64,000 nt of DNA from Treponema sp. (GTDB taxonomy: Bacteria > Spirochaetota > Spirochaetia > Treponematales > Treponemataceae), in contig JAFXWC010000006.1 of the NCBI GenBank assembly GCA_017534445.1, forward strand, positions 43,860 through 107,859. The letters are read 5' to 3'. Within the stretch, counting starts at the first letter, position 1. Each line of letters opens with the position of its first letter. Below are positions 56,837-64,000 of the stretch, piece after piece. The notes beneath the pieces were generated by a model. The model worked only from the letters and a program-made list of their open reading frames with translations, had not been told where the DNA came from and ran no database searches. The position numbers were made by a program, and so were the translations under genes.

Positions 56837-59149
56837 TCAGTTTACTCCGCCATTCTTTGCATGCACAGTTTCAAGAGCCTTTCCTTTTGCGGTAAGCTTT
56901 TTTCCTGCAATCTGAACGCTGCCGTCAACCACGTTTATCTGAACCTTAAAGAAATCATCAGCAGAAATTTGTTCGGGCTTTGCATCTTCTTCTGAAGCAC
57001 CTTCAAGAATTACCTTTGTTCCCGGAGCTGCCCAAGGAGCTTCAAGCGGTTCAACGCAAGCCTTTCCGTTTTCGTCCGTGTAGTCCGCTGCAAGAAGCAT
57101 TCCGTGGCTTTCTACACCGCGCATGGTACGGGGTGCAAGGTTTGCGGCAAGGATTATGTGCTTTTCAAGAAGATCTTCCGGCTTAAGGTATTCGCGGAGG
57201 CCAGACTGGATTATGCGGTCACTTCCGCTTCCGTCGTCAAGGTGCTCAATATAAAGCTTTTCTCCCTCAGGATTGTTTTCCACCTTGGTTATCTTTGCAA
57301 CCTTAAGCTCTATCTTTTCATTAAAGAATGCGGCCTGGTCAGCGGCAAGTTCAACAACCTCTTTCTTCTGCTTTTTTGCCTTTGGCTTTGACTTGTCATC
57401 CTGCTTGCGGTCTTTCTGGCTTCCTGCATATTTTTCGCGGAAAGCATCTGCTGATTTCTGGTCGAGCGGGGTAAAGTAAACTGCAGTTGAACCTACGGAA
57501 GTAAGGCCTTCTGTCTGCCCCAAATTGCTCCAGTTGAGTCCTCCGCTAACAGCTTCTTCACCAAACTTTGGCTCGCTAATCTTGCAGCCAAGGTAGGAAA
57601 GAATTGTCTCCGTAAACTGCGGCATGTAGGGGTGGGCCATAATCATAAGGTCCTTTATCATGTAGCAAAGGTTGTGAATAAGCTTTGCGGCCTTTTCCGG
57701 ATCTTCAGTGCGGGTCTTCCAAGGTTCACCGTCTTGGAAAGCCTTGTTTCCAATGTCTGAAATCTGGAAAATCTGGTGGAAGGCATCCTTCAAATTTGCC
57801 CACTCAAGGTTTTCCGTAATTTTTGCTTCCAAATCACGGATTTTTGCCCACATTTCTTCATCAACAGGGGCATCGGGAATTTTTCCCTCATAATACTTTG
57901 TTACGAACAAAAGAGTGCGGTTAACAAGGTTGCCCAAGTTGCCAATAAGCTCTCCGTTGTATTTTTCGCGGAATTCCTTCCATGTAAACTGATAGTCCTG
58001 TTTTTCCGGGCGGTTGTAGAAGATGTAGAACCTCCACGCATCCGCCTTTATGCCGCTTTCCTTGGCATCGCTTCCAAAAACGCCCACACCCTTGCTCTTG
58101 GAGAACTTACCGTCCTCATAGTTAAGGTATTCAGTAGATGACATGTGGTAAAGCTTTGTCCAGTTGTGGCCTGAACCAATGAGGCTGCATGGGAAAACAA
58201 CCGTGTGGAATGGAATGTTGTCCTTTCCTATGAACTGGAACAAATCAACCGGGGACTTGCCCTTTGCTTCCTCACTTTCTTCGGGGAGCCACCAGCTCTT
58301 GTAGTCAAAAGAAGGCTTTCCGGCAGCCTTAAGTTCATCTGCCAGCTGCTTGGTAATAGAAATGTAGCCAATAGGAGCGTCAAACCATACGTAGAAAACC
58401 TTGTTCTCGTATCCTGGCTTTGGAACAGGAATTCCCCACTTTAAGTCGCGGGTTATGGCCCTTTCGTTAAGACCGTCGCGTATCCATGCCTTTGTAATGT
58501 TGACTGCGTTTTCTGACCAGCGTCCGTCTTGGCTTGCCTTTATCATCCATTTGTCAAGGTTCTGGCTGATTGCAGGAAGGTCAATGTAAAGATGCTTTGT
58601 CTCGCGCACTTCCGGTGTGTTGGAGCAAGTGGAGCAGCGGGGTTCCTTTAGTTCAACAGGATCAAGGAGTGAGCCGCACTTTTCGCACTGGTCACCGCGG
58701 GCATCCTCATAGCCACACTTTGGACAGGTTCCGCGCACAAAACGGTCGGCAAGGAACATATTGCAGTGTGTACAGAAGAGCTGCTTGTTTGTGTGTTCCT
58801 TAATATAGCCATTTTTGTCAAGGTCAAGGAAAATCTTCTGGGTTATTTCCGTACACTGCTCGTTGGATGTGCGGCCAAATTTGTCAAATGCAATGCAGAA
58901 CCACTTGTAAATTTCATCATGCTGGTTAAAGTAATAGTCGCAAAGTTCGCGGGGGGTCTTTTTTTCTTCAATCGCCCTTGTCTCTGTTGCAGTACCGTAT
59001 TCATCGGTTCCGCAGACATACATAGTCTCATAGCCACGGCTTCGGCAAAAGCGGGCAAAAACGTCTGCGCTAAGCATCTGGATTAAATTTCCAAGATGGG
59101 GAATATTGTTTACATAAGGTAATGCGGATGTAATTAATCTTCTATTCAT
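56837..59149 (-). CDS. metG: Methionyl-tRNA synthetase
   Basis: A 770-residue class I synthetase. The HIGH-type motif is PYVNNIPHLGN. Zinc-knuckle cysteines lie at ~128-180 (CTHC, CPKCGY, CEKCG, CSTC). The KMSKS loop reads KFSKSKG. The C-terminal ~110 residues are the EMAP/Trbp111-type tRNA-binding domain (IELKVAKITKVENNPEGEKLYIE), joined by a Lys-rich linker. The ATG lacks a Shine-Dalgarno and lies 8 nt after a consensus -10. Confidence 0.97.
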   Translation of the reverse strand: MNRRLITSALPYVNNIPHLGNLIQMLSADVFARFCRSRGYETMYVCGTDEYGTATETRAIEEKKTPRELCDYYFNQHDEIYKWFCIAFDKFGRTSNEQCTEITQKIFLDLDKNGYIKEHTNKQLFCTHCNMFLADRFVRGTCPKCGYEDARGDQCEKCGSLLDPVELKEPRCSTCSNTPEVRETKHLYIDLPAISQNLDKWMIKASQDGRWSENAVNITKAWIRDGLNERAITRDLKWGIPVPKPGYENKVFYVWFDAPIGYISITKQLADELKAAGKPSFDYKSWWLPEESEEAKGKSPVDLFQFIGKDNIPFHTVVFPCSLIGSGHNWTKLYHMSSTEYLNYEDGKFSKSKGVGVFGSDAKESGIKADAWRFYIFYNRPEKQDYQFTWKEFREKYNGELIGNLGNLVNRTLLFVTKYYEGKIPDAPVDEEMWAKIRDLEAKITENLEWANLKDAFHQIFQISDIGNKAFQDGEPWKTRTEDPEKAAKLIHNLCYMIKDLMIMAHPYMPQFTETILSYLGCKISEPKFGEEAVSGGLNWSNLGQTEGLTSVGSTAVYFTPLDQKSADAFREKYAGSQKDRKQDDKSKPKAKKQKKEVVELAADQAAFFNEKIELKVAKITKVENNPEGEKLYIEHLDDGSGSDRIIQSGLREYLKPEDLLEKHIILAANLAPRTMRGVESHGMLLAADYTDENGKACVEPLEAPWAAPGTKVILEGASEEDAKPEQISADDFFKVQINVVDGSVQIAGKKLTAKGKALETVHAKNGGVN

Positions 59150-59157
59150 AGAAGGGT

Positions 59158-59186
59158 ATTATAGTTTGTTTTACCCATCTAGTCAA
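59158..59186 (-). promoter_or_regulatory. Leaderless promoter of metG-femAB
   Basis: TTGACT (59181-59186), a 17-nt spacer and TATAAT (59158-59163) on the minus strand, then 8 nt to the ATG. Confidence 0.75.
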
Positions 59187-59191
59187 TTAAG

Positions 59192-60295
59192 TTACGAAAC
59201 AATCGTCTCTGTCTTTCTTTTTGCAGCCAAGGCACGGCGGTTAAGGTAATGTACGGCAGAAAAAAGAATCATTATAATTGTATAGGTAATAAGAAGCATT
59301 ATAAAAGCGGTGCTTCCTTGAAAATACAAGGCTATACAGCATGTTAAACAGATAAGAGACTGTACAAAAAGAAGGATAATAAGAACTTGTGTTGAATTAA
59401 AGCCCAAGTTCATAAGCTTGTGATGTATGTGAGCCCTGTCCGGAGTCATTATACCCCGGTGATCACGAATCCTTCTTATAATAGCAGCAAGGCAGTCAAC
59501 AGTTGGAATAGCAACAAGATTAAGCATTAGAAGAAATTTGTTGTATTCAAAATTATCGCTTGACCTGTAAAGTGGCAGGGAAGCAATCATAAAGCCCAAG
59601 AACTGACTGCCACCGTCTCCCATAAAGATTTTTGCCTTTGGTTTGTTGTAAATAAGGAAGCCTAAAAGACTTGCAACCAAAAAAAGACATATAGTTGCAG
59701 AATGAACAACGTTTCTTGCATAAATCACTGCAAAAGTAAACGATATTAGAGACGAAAGCCCTGCGCAAAGACCGTCGATGCCGTCTATAAGGTTGAAGGA
59801 ATTGATTACCCCTATTATCCAGCCCAGGGTAAGCAGCAAGCTCACCACCTCGGGGATTTCAAAATTACCTATTAATCTAAAGCGGTGATTTGTAAAAACA
59901 ATTATGCAAGCCGCTATTATTTGAATGGACAGCTTTAATGATGCCCTCAAATTTATGAAGTCATCAATTACTCCAAAAAGAAAAATGATGAAACCAGCAA
60001 GGACAAAAGGTACCAACGAAGAAGCCGCATCATTCTTAATAACCATGTAGACAATCGCAGAAACCACGAATCCCGTTACAAAGCCAATGCTTCCAAGCCG
60101 GGGTATGTTACCGCTGTGAATTTTCCTTTCGTCCAGACTGTCGTACCATTTTTCCTTGTTGCAGATTTTTATTGTGATTGGAATTAAAACCGCGGTTACA
60201 AGAAAGGCAAGGCCGCAAAGCAACCAGACAATATGGTTTTGCCTAACAAAGAGTAGCGTTAAGTTTATGAATAACTCCAAATTGTTGTTCTGCAT
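59192..60295 (-). CDS. WecA/TagO-like undecaprenyl-phosphate sugar-1-phosphate transferase
   Basis: A 367-residue membrane enzyme with ~11 membrane segments. It transfers a HexNAc-1-phosphate from UDP to a polyprenyl phosphate. Family motifs are GVIDDFINL, NLIDGIDGLCAG, FMGDGGSQFLGF and TPDRAHIHHKLMNLG. I start it at the ATG ending at 60295, 8 nt after AAGG. It follows manC by 4 nt. The pairing points to synthesis of a surface glycan or glycolipid, the nature of which is unknown. Confidence 0.9.
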   Translation of the reverse strand: MQNNNLELFINLTLLFVRQNHIVWLLCGLAFLVTAVLIPITIKICNKEKWYDSLDERKIHSGNIPRLGSIGFVTGFVVSAIVYMVIKNDAASSLVPFVLAGFIIFLFGVIDDFINLRASLKLSIQIIAACIIVFTNHRFRLIGNFEIPEVVSLLLTLGWIIGVINSFNLIDGIDGLCAGLSSLISFTFAVIYARNVVHSATICLFLVASLLGFLIYNKPKAKIFMGDGGSQFLGFMIASLPLYRSSDNFEYNKFLLMLNLVAIPTVDCLAAIIRRIRDHRGIMTPDRAHIHHKLMNLGFNSTQVLIILLFVQSLICLTCCIALYFQGSTAFIMLLITYTIIMILFSAVHYLNRRALAAKRKTETIVS

Positions 60296-60299
60296 ATAT

Positions 60300-61424
60300 T
60301 CAACCTTCAAAAACAGTCTTTGCCTGCTTTACGATTTCCCGCATGTAGTCACCAGCCCCCTTTTTCATCACGAGAACCTTTCCGTTTTTAACAACAACCG
60401 CAAGGTCGCTAACGCCGCAAAAAGCGACAGGCAAATCTGAATATACAAAATTGTTCTTTCCGCCAACGCTTATGGACTTGTTTCCACTGCCATTGACTGC
60501 ATATTTTTCAAAAGAATCCCAGCTTCCAACGTCATCCCATTCAAAAGAAGCCATAACCGCAGCAGCCTTATCCGTACGCTCCGCAACGGCATTGTCAACC
60601 GCAATGGAAGGGGTCTTTGCATAGGATTCGCTCATAGGAGGCCAATTTTCTATGCACTCTATCCCCATAAGCTTGGTTTCTTTGGGCAAAGAATCACCCG
60701 TAAAATTCTCAAAAGCTTGCCATACGGAAGGCTCACATTTTTTAACCTCATTCAAGAAAAAGGTATCCGTAAAGGCAAACATTCCGCTGTTCCAATAATA
60801 ACAGCCTTCCTTAAGGTATTCCTTAGCGGTCTCAAGATCGGGTTTTTCCTTAAAATTATCTATATTAAAAACGTTTTCAATGCCATCAAGCCCAGATCCC
60901 GCCTTTATATAGCCATAACCTGTCGCCGGAGAAGAGGGAGGAATCGCATAGCAAACGAAATATCCCTTTTTAGCAGCCAAAGAAGCCTTCTTGCAGTCAC
61001 TCAAGAAACTTTGGACGGGAGAAATTATGTGGTCACTTGCAAGAGTAAGGATTGTATGCTCAGCTTGGTCAAAAAATTGCAGAATTTTACAGGCAAGGAG
61101 CAAGGGGGCGCATGTATGACGAGGCTGAGGTTCCGCAACAATAATCAAATCCTTAAGGATTTTTTCCTTGTCATCCGTAGAGCTTTTTTCCGCCAAAGAG
61201 ACACATTGCTCGGCCACCCCCTTCACAAGGCTACCACGCGTAATAACAAGTATTTTTCCGTCCGGCTCAAGAGCCAAGGCACGCTGGATCGCAGACTGCA
61301 AAAATGAAAGGTTACCGTCAACGGACAGGAATTGTTTCGGATTTTCCGGTACTGAAGCTGGCCAAAGACGCTCGCCAATGCCCCCGGCCAAAATCACAAT
61401 GTCAGAAAAACTTTTTACTCCCAT
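60300..61424 (-). CDS. manC: Mannose-1-phosphate guanylyltransferase
   Basis: A 374-residue enzyme making GDP-mannose from GTP and mannose-1-phosphate. The nucleotide motif is VILAGGIGERLWPAS, with PENPKQFLS, ASDHIISP and WNSGMFAF. The second-domain isomerase of bifunctional ManC/AlgA proteins is absent, so it is the short form. The ATG ending at 61424 follows AGGAG by about 11 nt. Confidence 0.92.
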   Translation of the reverse strand: MGVKSFSDIVILAGGIGERLWPASVPENPKQFLSVDGNLSFLQSAIQRALALEPDGKILVITRGSLVKGVAEQCVSLAEKSSTDDKEKILKDLIIVAEPQPRHTCAPLLLACKILQFFDQAEHTILTLASDHIISPVQSFLSDCKKASLAAKKGYFVCYAIPPSSPATGYGYIKAGSGLDGIENVFNIDNFKEKPDLETAKEYLKEGCYYWNSGMFAFTDTFFLNEVKKCEPSVWQAFENFTGDSLPKETKLMGIECIENWPPMSESYAKTPSIAVDNAVAERTDKAAAVMASFEWDDVGSWDSFEKYAVNGSGNKSISVGGKNNFVYSDLPVAFCGVSDLAVVVKNGKVLVMKKGAGDYMREIVKQAKTVFEG

Positions 61425-61459
61425 AAGAAACAAAACTCCTGCGTTATTATACCCCTACT

Positions 61460-61487
61460 ATTATAAGCATAAATCAACATTTGTCAA
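61460..61487 (-). promoter_or_regulatory. Promoter of manC and the WecA-like gene
   Basis: TTGACA (61482-61487), a 16-nt spacer and TATAAT (61460-61465) on the minus strand, about 35 nt before the start. Confidence 0.75.
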
Positions 61488-61562
61488 ATTTTGAGCGGGC
61501 TCCTTCCAGAACCTGCCGTTTTTTTGCAAAAATTCTTCCGGCAGGCAAAGGAAACAGAAAGA

Positions 61563-62303
61563 CTAGTTAAGCTTCTTAAAGAAGAATGAGCAGAAGGTCT
61601 TGATTCTGTTCATAAAGGATGTTTCCACGCGGTCGCGCAAGAAGAAAACGCTCGGTGCGTCAACAGCCCCAATTCCGTAAAGAACCCAGTAGTCACCGTC
61701 ACGGAAGATTGTTACTATGGACTTCATGCACTTCTTGTCCACGCACTTGATTTTGTCTTCGTAGCGCAGTACATTCAGGTTCGTGCTTTCATAGTAGAAG
61801 TAGTCAGCGGCCGTTTCCGTGTCAATCTTTGTGTTTATCATGCCAAAGGGAGACATTTCAAGGTCGGCGGTGGCATGCTGCTGGTTTCCAGCCGTAGTAA
61901 AAGAGGTGATTTTGGCGCTTGAATACAGGTCAAACCATTTCTTGTGGCGCTCGGAATAATATGGAATTCCCGCGTAGGATGGAATATCCATTACAAGCGT
62001 CTTGAATTTTTCAACAAGATTTTCATGCCCTGCGTAGGGGTAAACCTGGATTACCTCGGCAAGATATGAAGGCTTAAGGTCTTTTGCAGACTTCATGGCC
62101 TTCTGGGCACCTGCATTTGAAGAATTCAAGCTGAAATATTTTGTTGACTTTAAATTCCTAATAACAGTCTTTCCGCTTTCCAGGTTTGTCTTCTGGGCTT
62201 CGGTAAGGTTTGAATTAAATACAGACGGCAATGCAGATGCCGCGGAGAATGTAATAAGAGCCATTGCAAAGATGGCGGCTGATTTTTTTGTAAGTATACG
62301 CAT
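61563..62303 (-). CDS. Exported hypothetical protein
   Basis: A 246-residue protein with a signal peptide (MRILTKKS, hydrophobic run, cleavage near SAASA). The mature part is alpha/beta, with a run of aromatic strands (WFDLYSSAKITSFTTAG; DYWVLYGIGAV) and a Cys pair, CVDKKC, that may form a disulfide. I recognise no motif. It begins after GGAGG, diverges from the aminotransferase gene and has no strong terminator. Confidence 0.8.
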   Translation of the reverse strand: MRILTKKSAAIFAMALITFSAASALPSVFNSNLTEAQKTNLESGKTVIRNLKSTKYFSLNSSNAGAQKAMKSAKDLKPSYLAEVIQVYPYAGHENLVEKFKTLVMDIPSYAGIPYYSERHKKWFDLYSSAKITSFTTAGNQQHATADLEMSPFGMINTKIDTETAADYFYYESTNLNVLRYEDKIKCVDKKCMKSIVTIFRDGDYWVLYGIGAVDAPSVFFLRDRVETSFMNRIKTFCSFFFKKLN

Positions 62304-62334
62304 GGTTTTCCTCCATCATATATTTATATTTCAT

Positions 62335-62363
62335 TTGTGTAAACCACAAAATCATGGTATAAT
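62335..62363 (+). promoter_or_regulatory. Promoter of the aminotransferase gene with overlapping inverted repeat
   Basis: TTGTGT (62335-62340), a 17-nt spacer and TATAAT (62358-62363). The inverted repeat TTTGTG-TAAAC-CACAAA (62334-62350) covers the -35 box and lies between the divergent genes, so it could be an operator. Confidence 0.6.
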
Positions 62364-62402
62364 TACATAAAAATAATTTTTTTACAAAAAAAGGGGTGTT
62401 TT

Positions 62403-63617
62403 ATGCCAATTTCAGCATATATAAAAGAAACAATGAACAGCAAAGGTGCTGGCGTAATCAGAAAAATGTTCGAGGAAGGGGTCAGGCTTAAGAAAGTGCA
62501 CGGAGACGATGCCGTTTTTGACTTTAGTCTTGGAAACCCGGACCTTGATCCACCTGAAGAGGTCGCCGACGCAATAGAAGAGCTTGCAAAGTGCCGCGAA
62601 AAGAATTTTCACGGTTACATGCCAAATGCAGGCTATCCCTTTGCCAGAGAAGCCATGGCTAAAAAGACCGCAAAAGAGCAGGGAGTACCTGTTGACTCAA
62701 GCTGCGTGGTACTGGGGGTGGGTGCTGCAGGCGCACTGAATGCTTTGTTCAAGGCTATTTTGGAGGAAGGAGATACTGTTATAGTACCGGCACCATATTT
62801 TGCGGAATACAATCATTATGTCCACAATCACGGGGGAAAGCTCCTTGCTGTCCCCACAAAAAAGGATTTTTCGCTTGACGTTGACGGAATAAAGGCTTCA
62901 CTTACCGAAAAAACAGCCGCAGTCCTAATCAATAGCCCGAATAATCCCACGGGAAAGGTGTACACAAGAAAGGACATAGAAGACCTTGCAAAGGCTTTGA
63001 ACGAACACGCCTCAAAATGCGGAAGAAAGCCCTACCTTATCCTTGACGAACCCTACCGCGCTATCGTTTACGACGGACTTGAAGTTGCACCGGCATTTCC
63101 GGTATACGACAGTTCCGTTGTTGTTACGTCATTTGCAAAGAATTTCAGCCTGCCGGGAGAACGGCTGGGATACATCTGCGTAAACCCTGCATGCCCGGAC
63201 AAGGATGAACTTGTTGCGGCCTGCATCTTTGCCACAAGAATCTTGGGCTACGTTAACGCACCTGGCTTTTTCCAAAGGGTCGTCGCAAAGACATGGGAAG
63301 CAAAGGCAGACTATTCTCTTTACAAAACAAGGCGTGATGAACTTACAAAAATTCTTGATGAAGCAGGAATTGAGCATGCAAGCCCCAACGGAGCTTTCTA
63401 CATGTGGTGCAAGGTTCCTGCATCCTTTAAAAACAGCAGCGGACAGCAGGATGATGACATTGAATTCTGCGATTACCTAAAGAAATACCTTATCCTTGCG
63501 GCTCCTGGAAGCGGATTTGGAGGAAAGGGATGGTTCCGTCTTGCTTACTGCGTTAGCGAAAAGAGCATCCTTAACTCAAGGAATGCGTTCATAAAGGCAA
63601 TTCAGGACTTAAAATAG
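62403..63617 (+). CDS. Class I/II PLP-dependent aminotransferase
   Basis: A 404-residue aspartate-aminotransferase-fold enzyme. The PLP lysine lies in SFAKNFSLPGERLGY. Cofactor residues are in NSPNNPTGK and LDEPYRA, and the substrate Arg is near GWFRLAYC. The opening (DFSLGNPDLDPPEEV) is close to enzymes annotated as aspartate or aromatic aminotransferases. The amino-group donor cannot be fixed by eye. A GGGGTG site precedes the ATG. Confidence 0.9.
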   Translation: MPISAYIKETMNSKGAGVIRKMFEEGVRLKKVHGDDAVFDFSLGNPDLDPPEEVADAIEELAKCREKNFHGYMPNAGYPFAREAMAKKTAKEQGVPVDSSCVVLGVGAAGALNALFKAILEEGDTVIVPAPYFAEYNHYVHNHGGKLLAVPTKKDFSLDVDGIKASLTEKTAAVLINSPNNPTGKVYTRKDIEDLAKALNEHASKCGRKPYLILDEPYRAIVYDGLEVAPAFPVYDSSVVVTSFAKNFSLPGERLGYICVNPACPDKDELVAACIFATRILGYVNAPGFFQRVVAKTWEAKADYSLYKTRRDELTKILDEAGIEHASPNGAFYMWCKVPASFKNSSGQQDDDIEFCDYLKKYLILAAPGSGFGGKGWFRLAYCVSEKSILNSRNAFIKAIQDLK

Positions 63618-63679
63618 TATTTTTCTAAGGCCCCAAAGATTGTTTTTGGGACTTATGATGATAGATTCTGGAGGTAGAC

Positions 63680-64000
63680 ATGAAAATTCTTATGGTGAGC
63701 GCGGAGGTCGTTCCCTTTGCCAAGACAGGCGGACTTGCCGACATGGTTAGCGCCCTTTCAATTCAGCTTATAAAAATGGGTCATGACGTAAGGATTGTCA
63801 TGCCTCGCTATTACAAGATAGACAGAAAAAAACTTGAGCTTTTACCAGGACCAATGGCTATAGCCGCAGGACAGGGTGAGACTTGGACTGCTGTTTACAA
63901 GACAAATATGCCCGGATGTGAAAAACTTCCGGTTTATTTCATTGACCATGAGCAGTGCTTTGGACGCGACGGTGTCTATGGAACGCCATGGGAAACAGAC
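63680..64000 (+). CDS. glgA: Glycogen synthase GlgA, 3'-truncated by window edge
   Basis: The first 107 residues of an ADP-glucose-type (GT5) glycogen/starch synthase. The family opening KILMVSAEVVPFAKTGGLADMV includes the KTGGL motif that binds ADP-glucose (given here as KILMVSAEVVPF and AKTGGLADMV). RIVMPRYYKID and VYFIDHEQCFGRDGVYG follow. The ribosome-binding site is GGAGGT. The rest lies outside the window. Confidence 0.93.
   Translation, partial: MKILMVSAEVVPFAKTGGLADMVSALSIQLIKMGHDVRIVMPRYYKIDRKKLELLPGPMAIAAGQGETWTAVYKTNMPGCEKLPVYFIDHEQCFGRDGVYGTPWETD

Noticed and set aside
61512..61545. CCTGCCG/CGGCAGG hairpin after the exported hypothetical as a terminator
   Set aside because: The stem is perfect, but the loop is 20 nt and no T run follows on the minus strand, so terminator function is not supported.
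1..64000. Search for CRISPR arrays, insertion sequences, prophage and defence genes
   Set aside because: No regular direct repeats with spacers, transposase or integrase motifs, or phage structural genes were seen.

Overview
This window is chromosomal DNA of a spirochaete, almost certainly a Treponema (gut, rumen or oral type). The evidence is the set of spirochaete-specific genes: a FlaA periplasmic-flagellar sheath protein next to an amidase and a GerMN protein, a P83/100-type antigen, treponeme-type TPR proteins, and a PcnB/RsmD/RlmN/S6-SSB-S18-L9-DnaB housekeeping backbone. No prophage, insertion sequence, CRISPR array or rRNA operon is visible. One tRNA gene (Glu, UUC) is present. No gene-free stretch exceeds 300 bases.

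Layout. 1-9.5 kb (+): a 5'-truncated ATP-grasp ligase, amidase, GerMN protein and flaA; a (p)ppGpp synthetase fused to TPRs; tRNA-Glu; a hypothetical; a chemoreceptor and a PilZ-like protein. 9.6-22.9 kb (-): a C4-dicarboxylate metabolic island read as malate/lactate-type dehydrogenase, fumarase, HdrB-HdrC-HdrA, FlxD-C-B-A, a FrdB-like iron-sulfur protein, a FrdA-like flavoprotein, and finally an AspT-type antiporter with its own terminator. 23.1-30.2 kb: a GntR regulator, a beta-helix lipoprotein, a UgpC/MsmK sugar-ABC ATPase, a LeuC/LeuD pair, a glycerate-type dehydrogenase and a small HMA-like protein. 30.3-35.3 kb (-): RlmN, two treponeme TPR/hypothetical proteins, RsmD and an ankyrin protein. 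35.4-38.6 kb (+): rpsF-ssb-rpsR-rplI-dnaB. 38.8-43.9 kb (-): P83/100, a beta-propeller-like exported protein and an RlmD/TrmA-type methyltransferase. 44-47.1 kb: PcnB, then a RluA-type synthase with a P-loop/Asp23-like fusion. 47.2-53.6 kb (+): a DUF212 (PAP2-like) protein, a large membrane protein and an Rnf-like cluster in the order C-D-G-E-A-(B position). 53.7-64 kb: a GH57-related protein, FemAB, MetG, a WecA-like transferase, ManC, an exported hypothetical, an aminotransferase and the start of glgA.

Two systems deserve attention. First, a single operon joins the flavin-based electron-bifurcation module HdrABC-FlxABCD to a soluble FrdAB-type fumarate reductase, directly downstream of fumarase and a malate-type dehydrogenase. 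I infer a cytosolic, quinone-independent, NADH-driven fumarate reductase that could also reduce ferredoxin. Second, the Rnf-like cluster appears to have lost nearly all canonical redox sites: RnfE contains no cysteine, RnfA lacks the conserved Cys segment, RnfG and RnfD lack the covalent-flavin SGAT-type motif, RnfC lacks the GGAGFPT-type loop, and the protein in the RnfB position has no iron-sulfur motifs. Only the two [4Fe-4S] motifs of RnfC remain. A third theme is a set of promoters whose -10 box lies only 6-9 nt before the start codon with no Shine-Dalgarno, which suggests frequent leaderless mRNAs.
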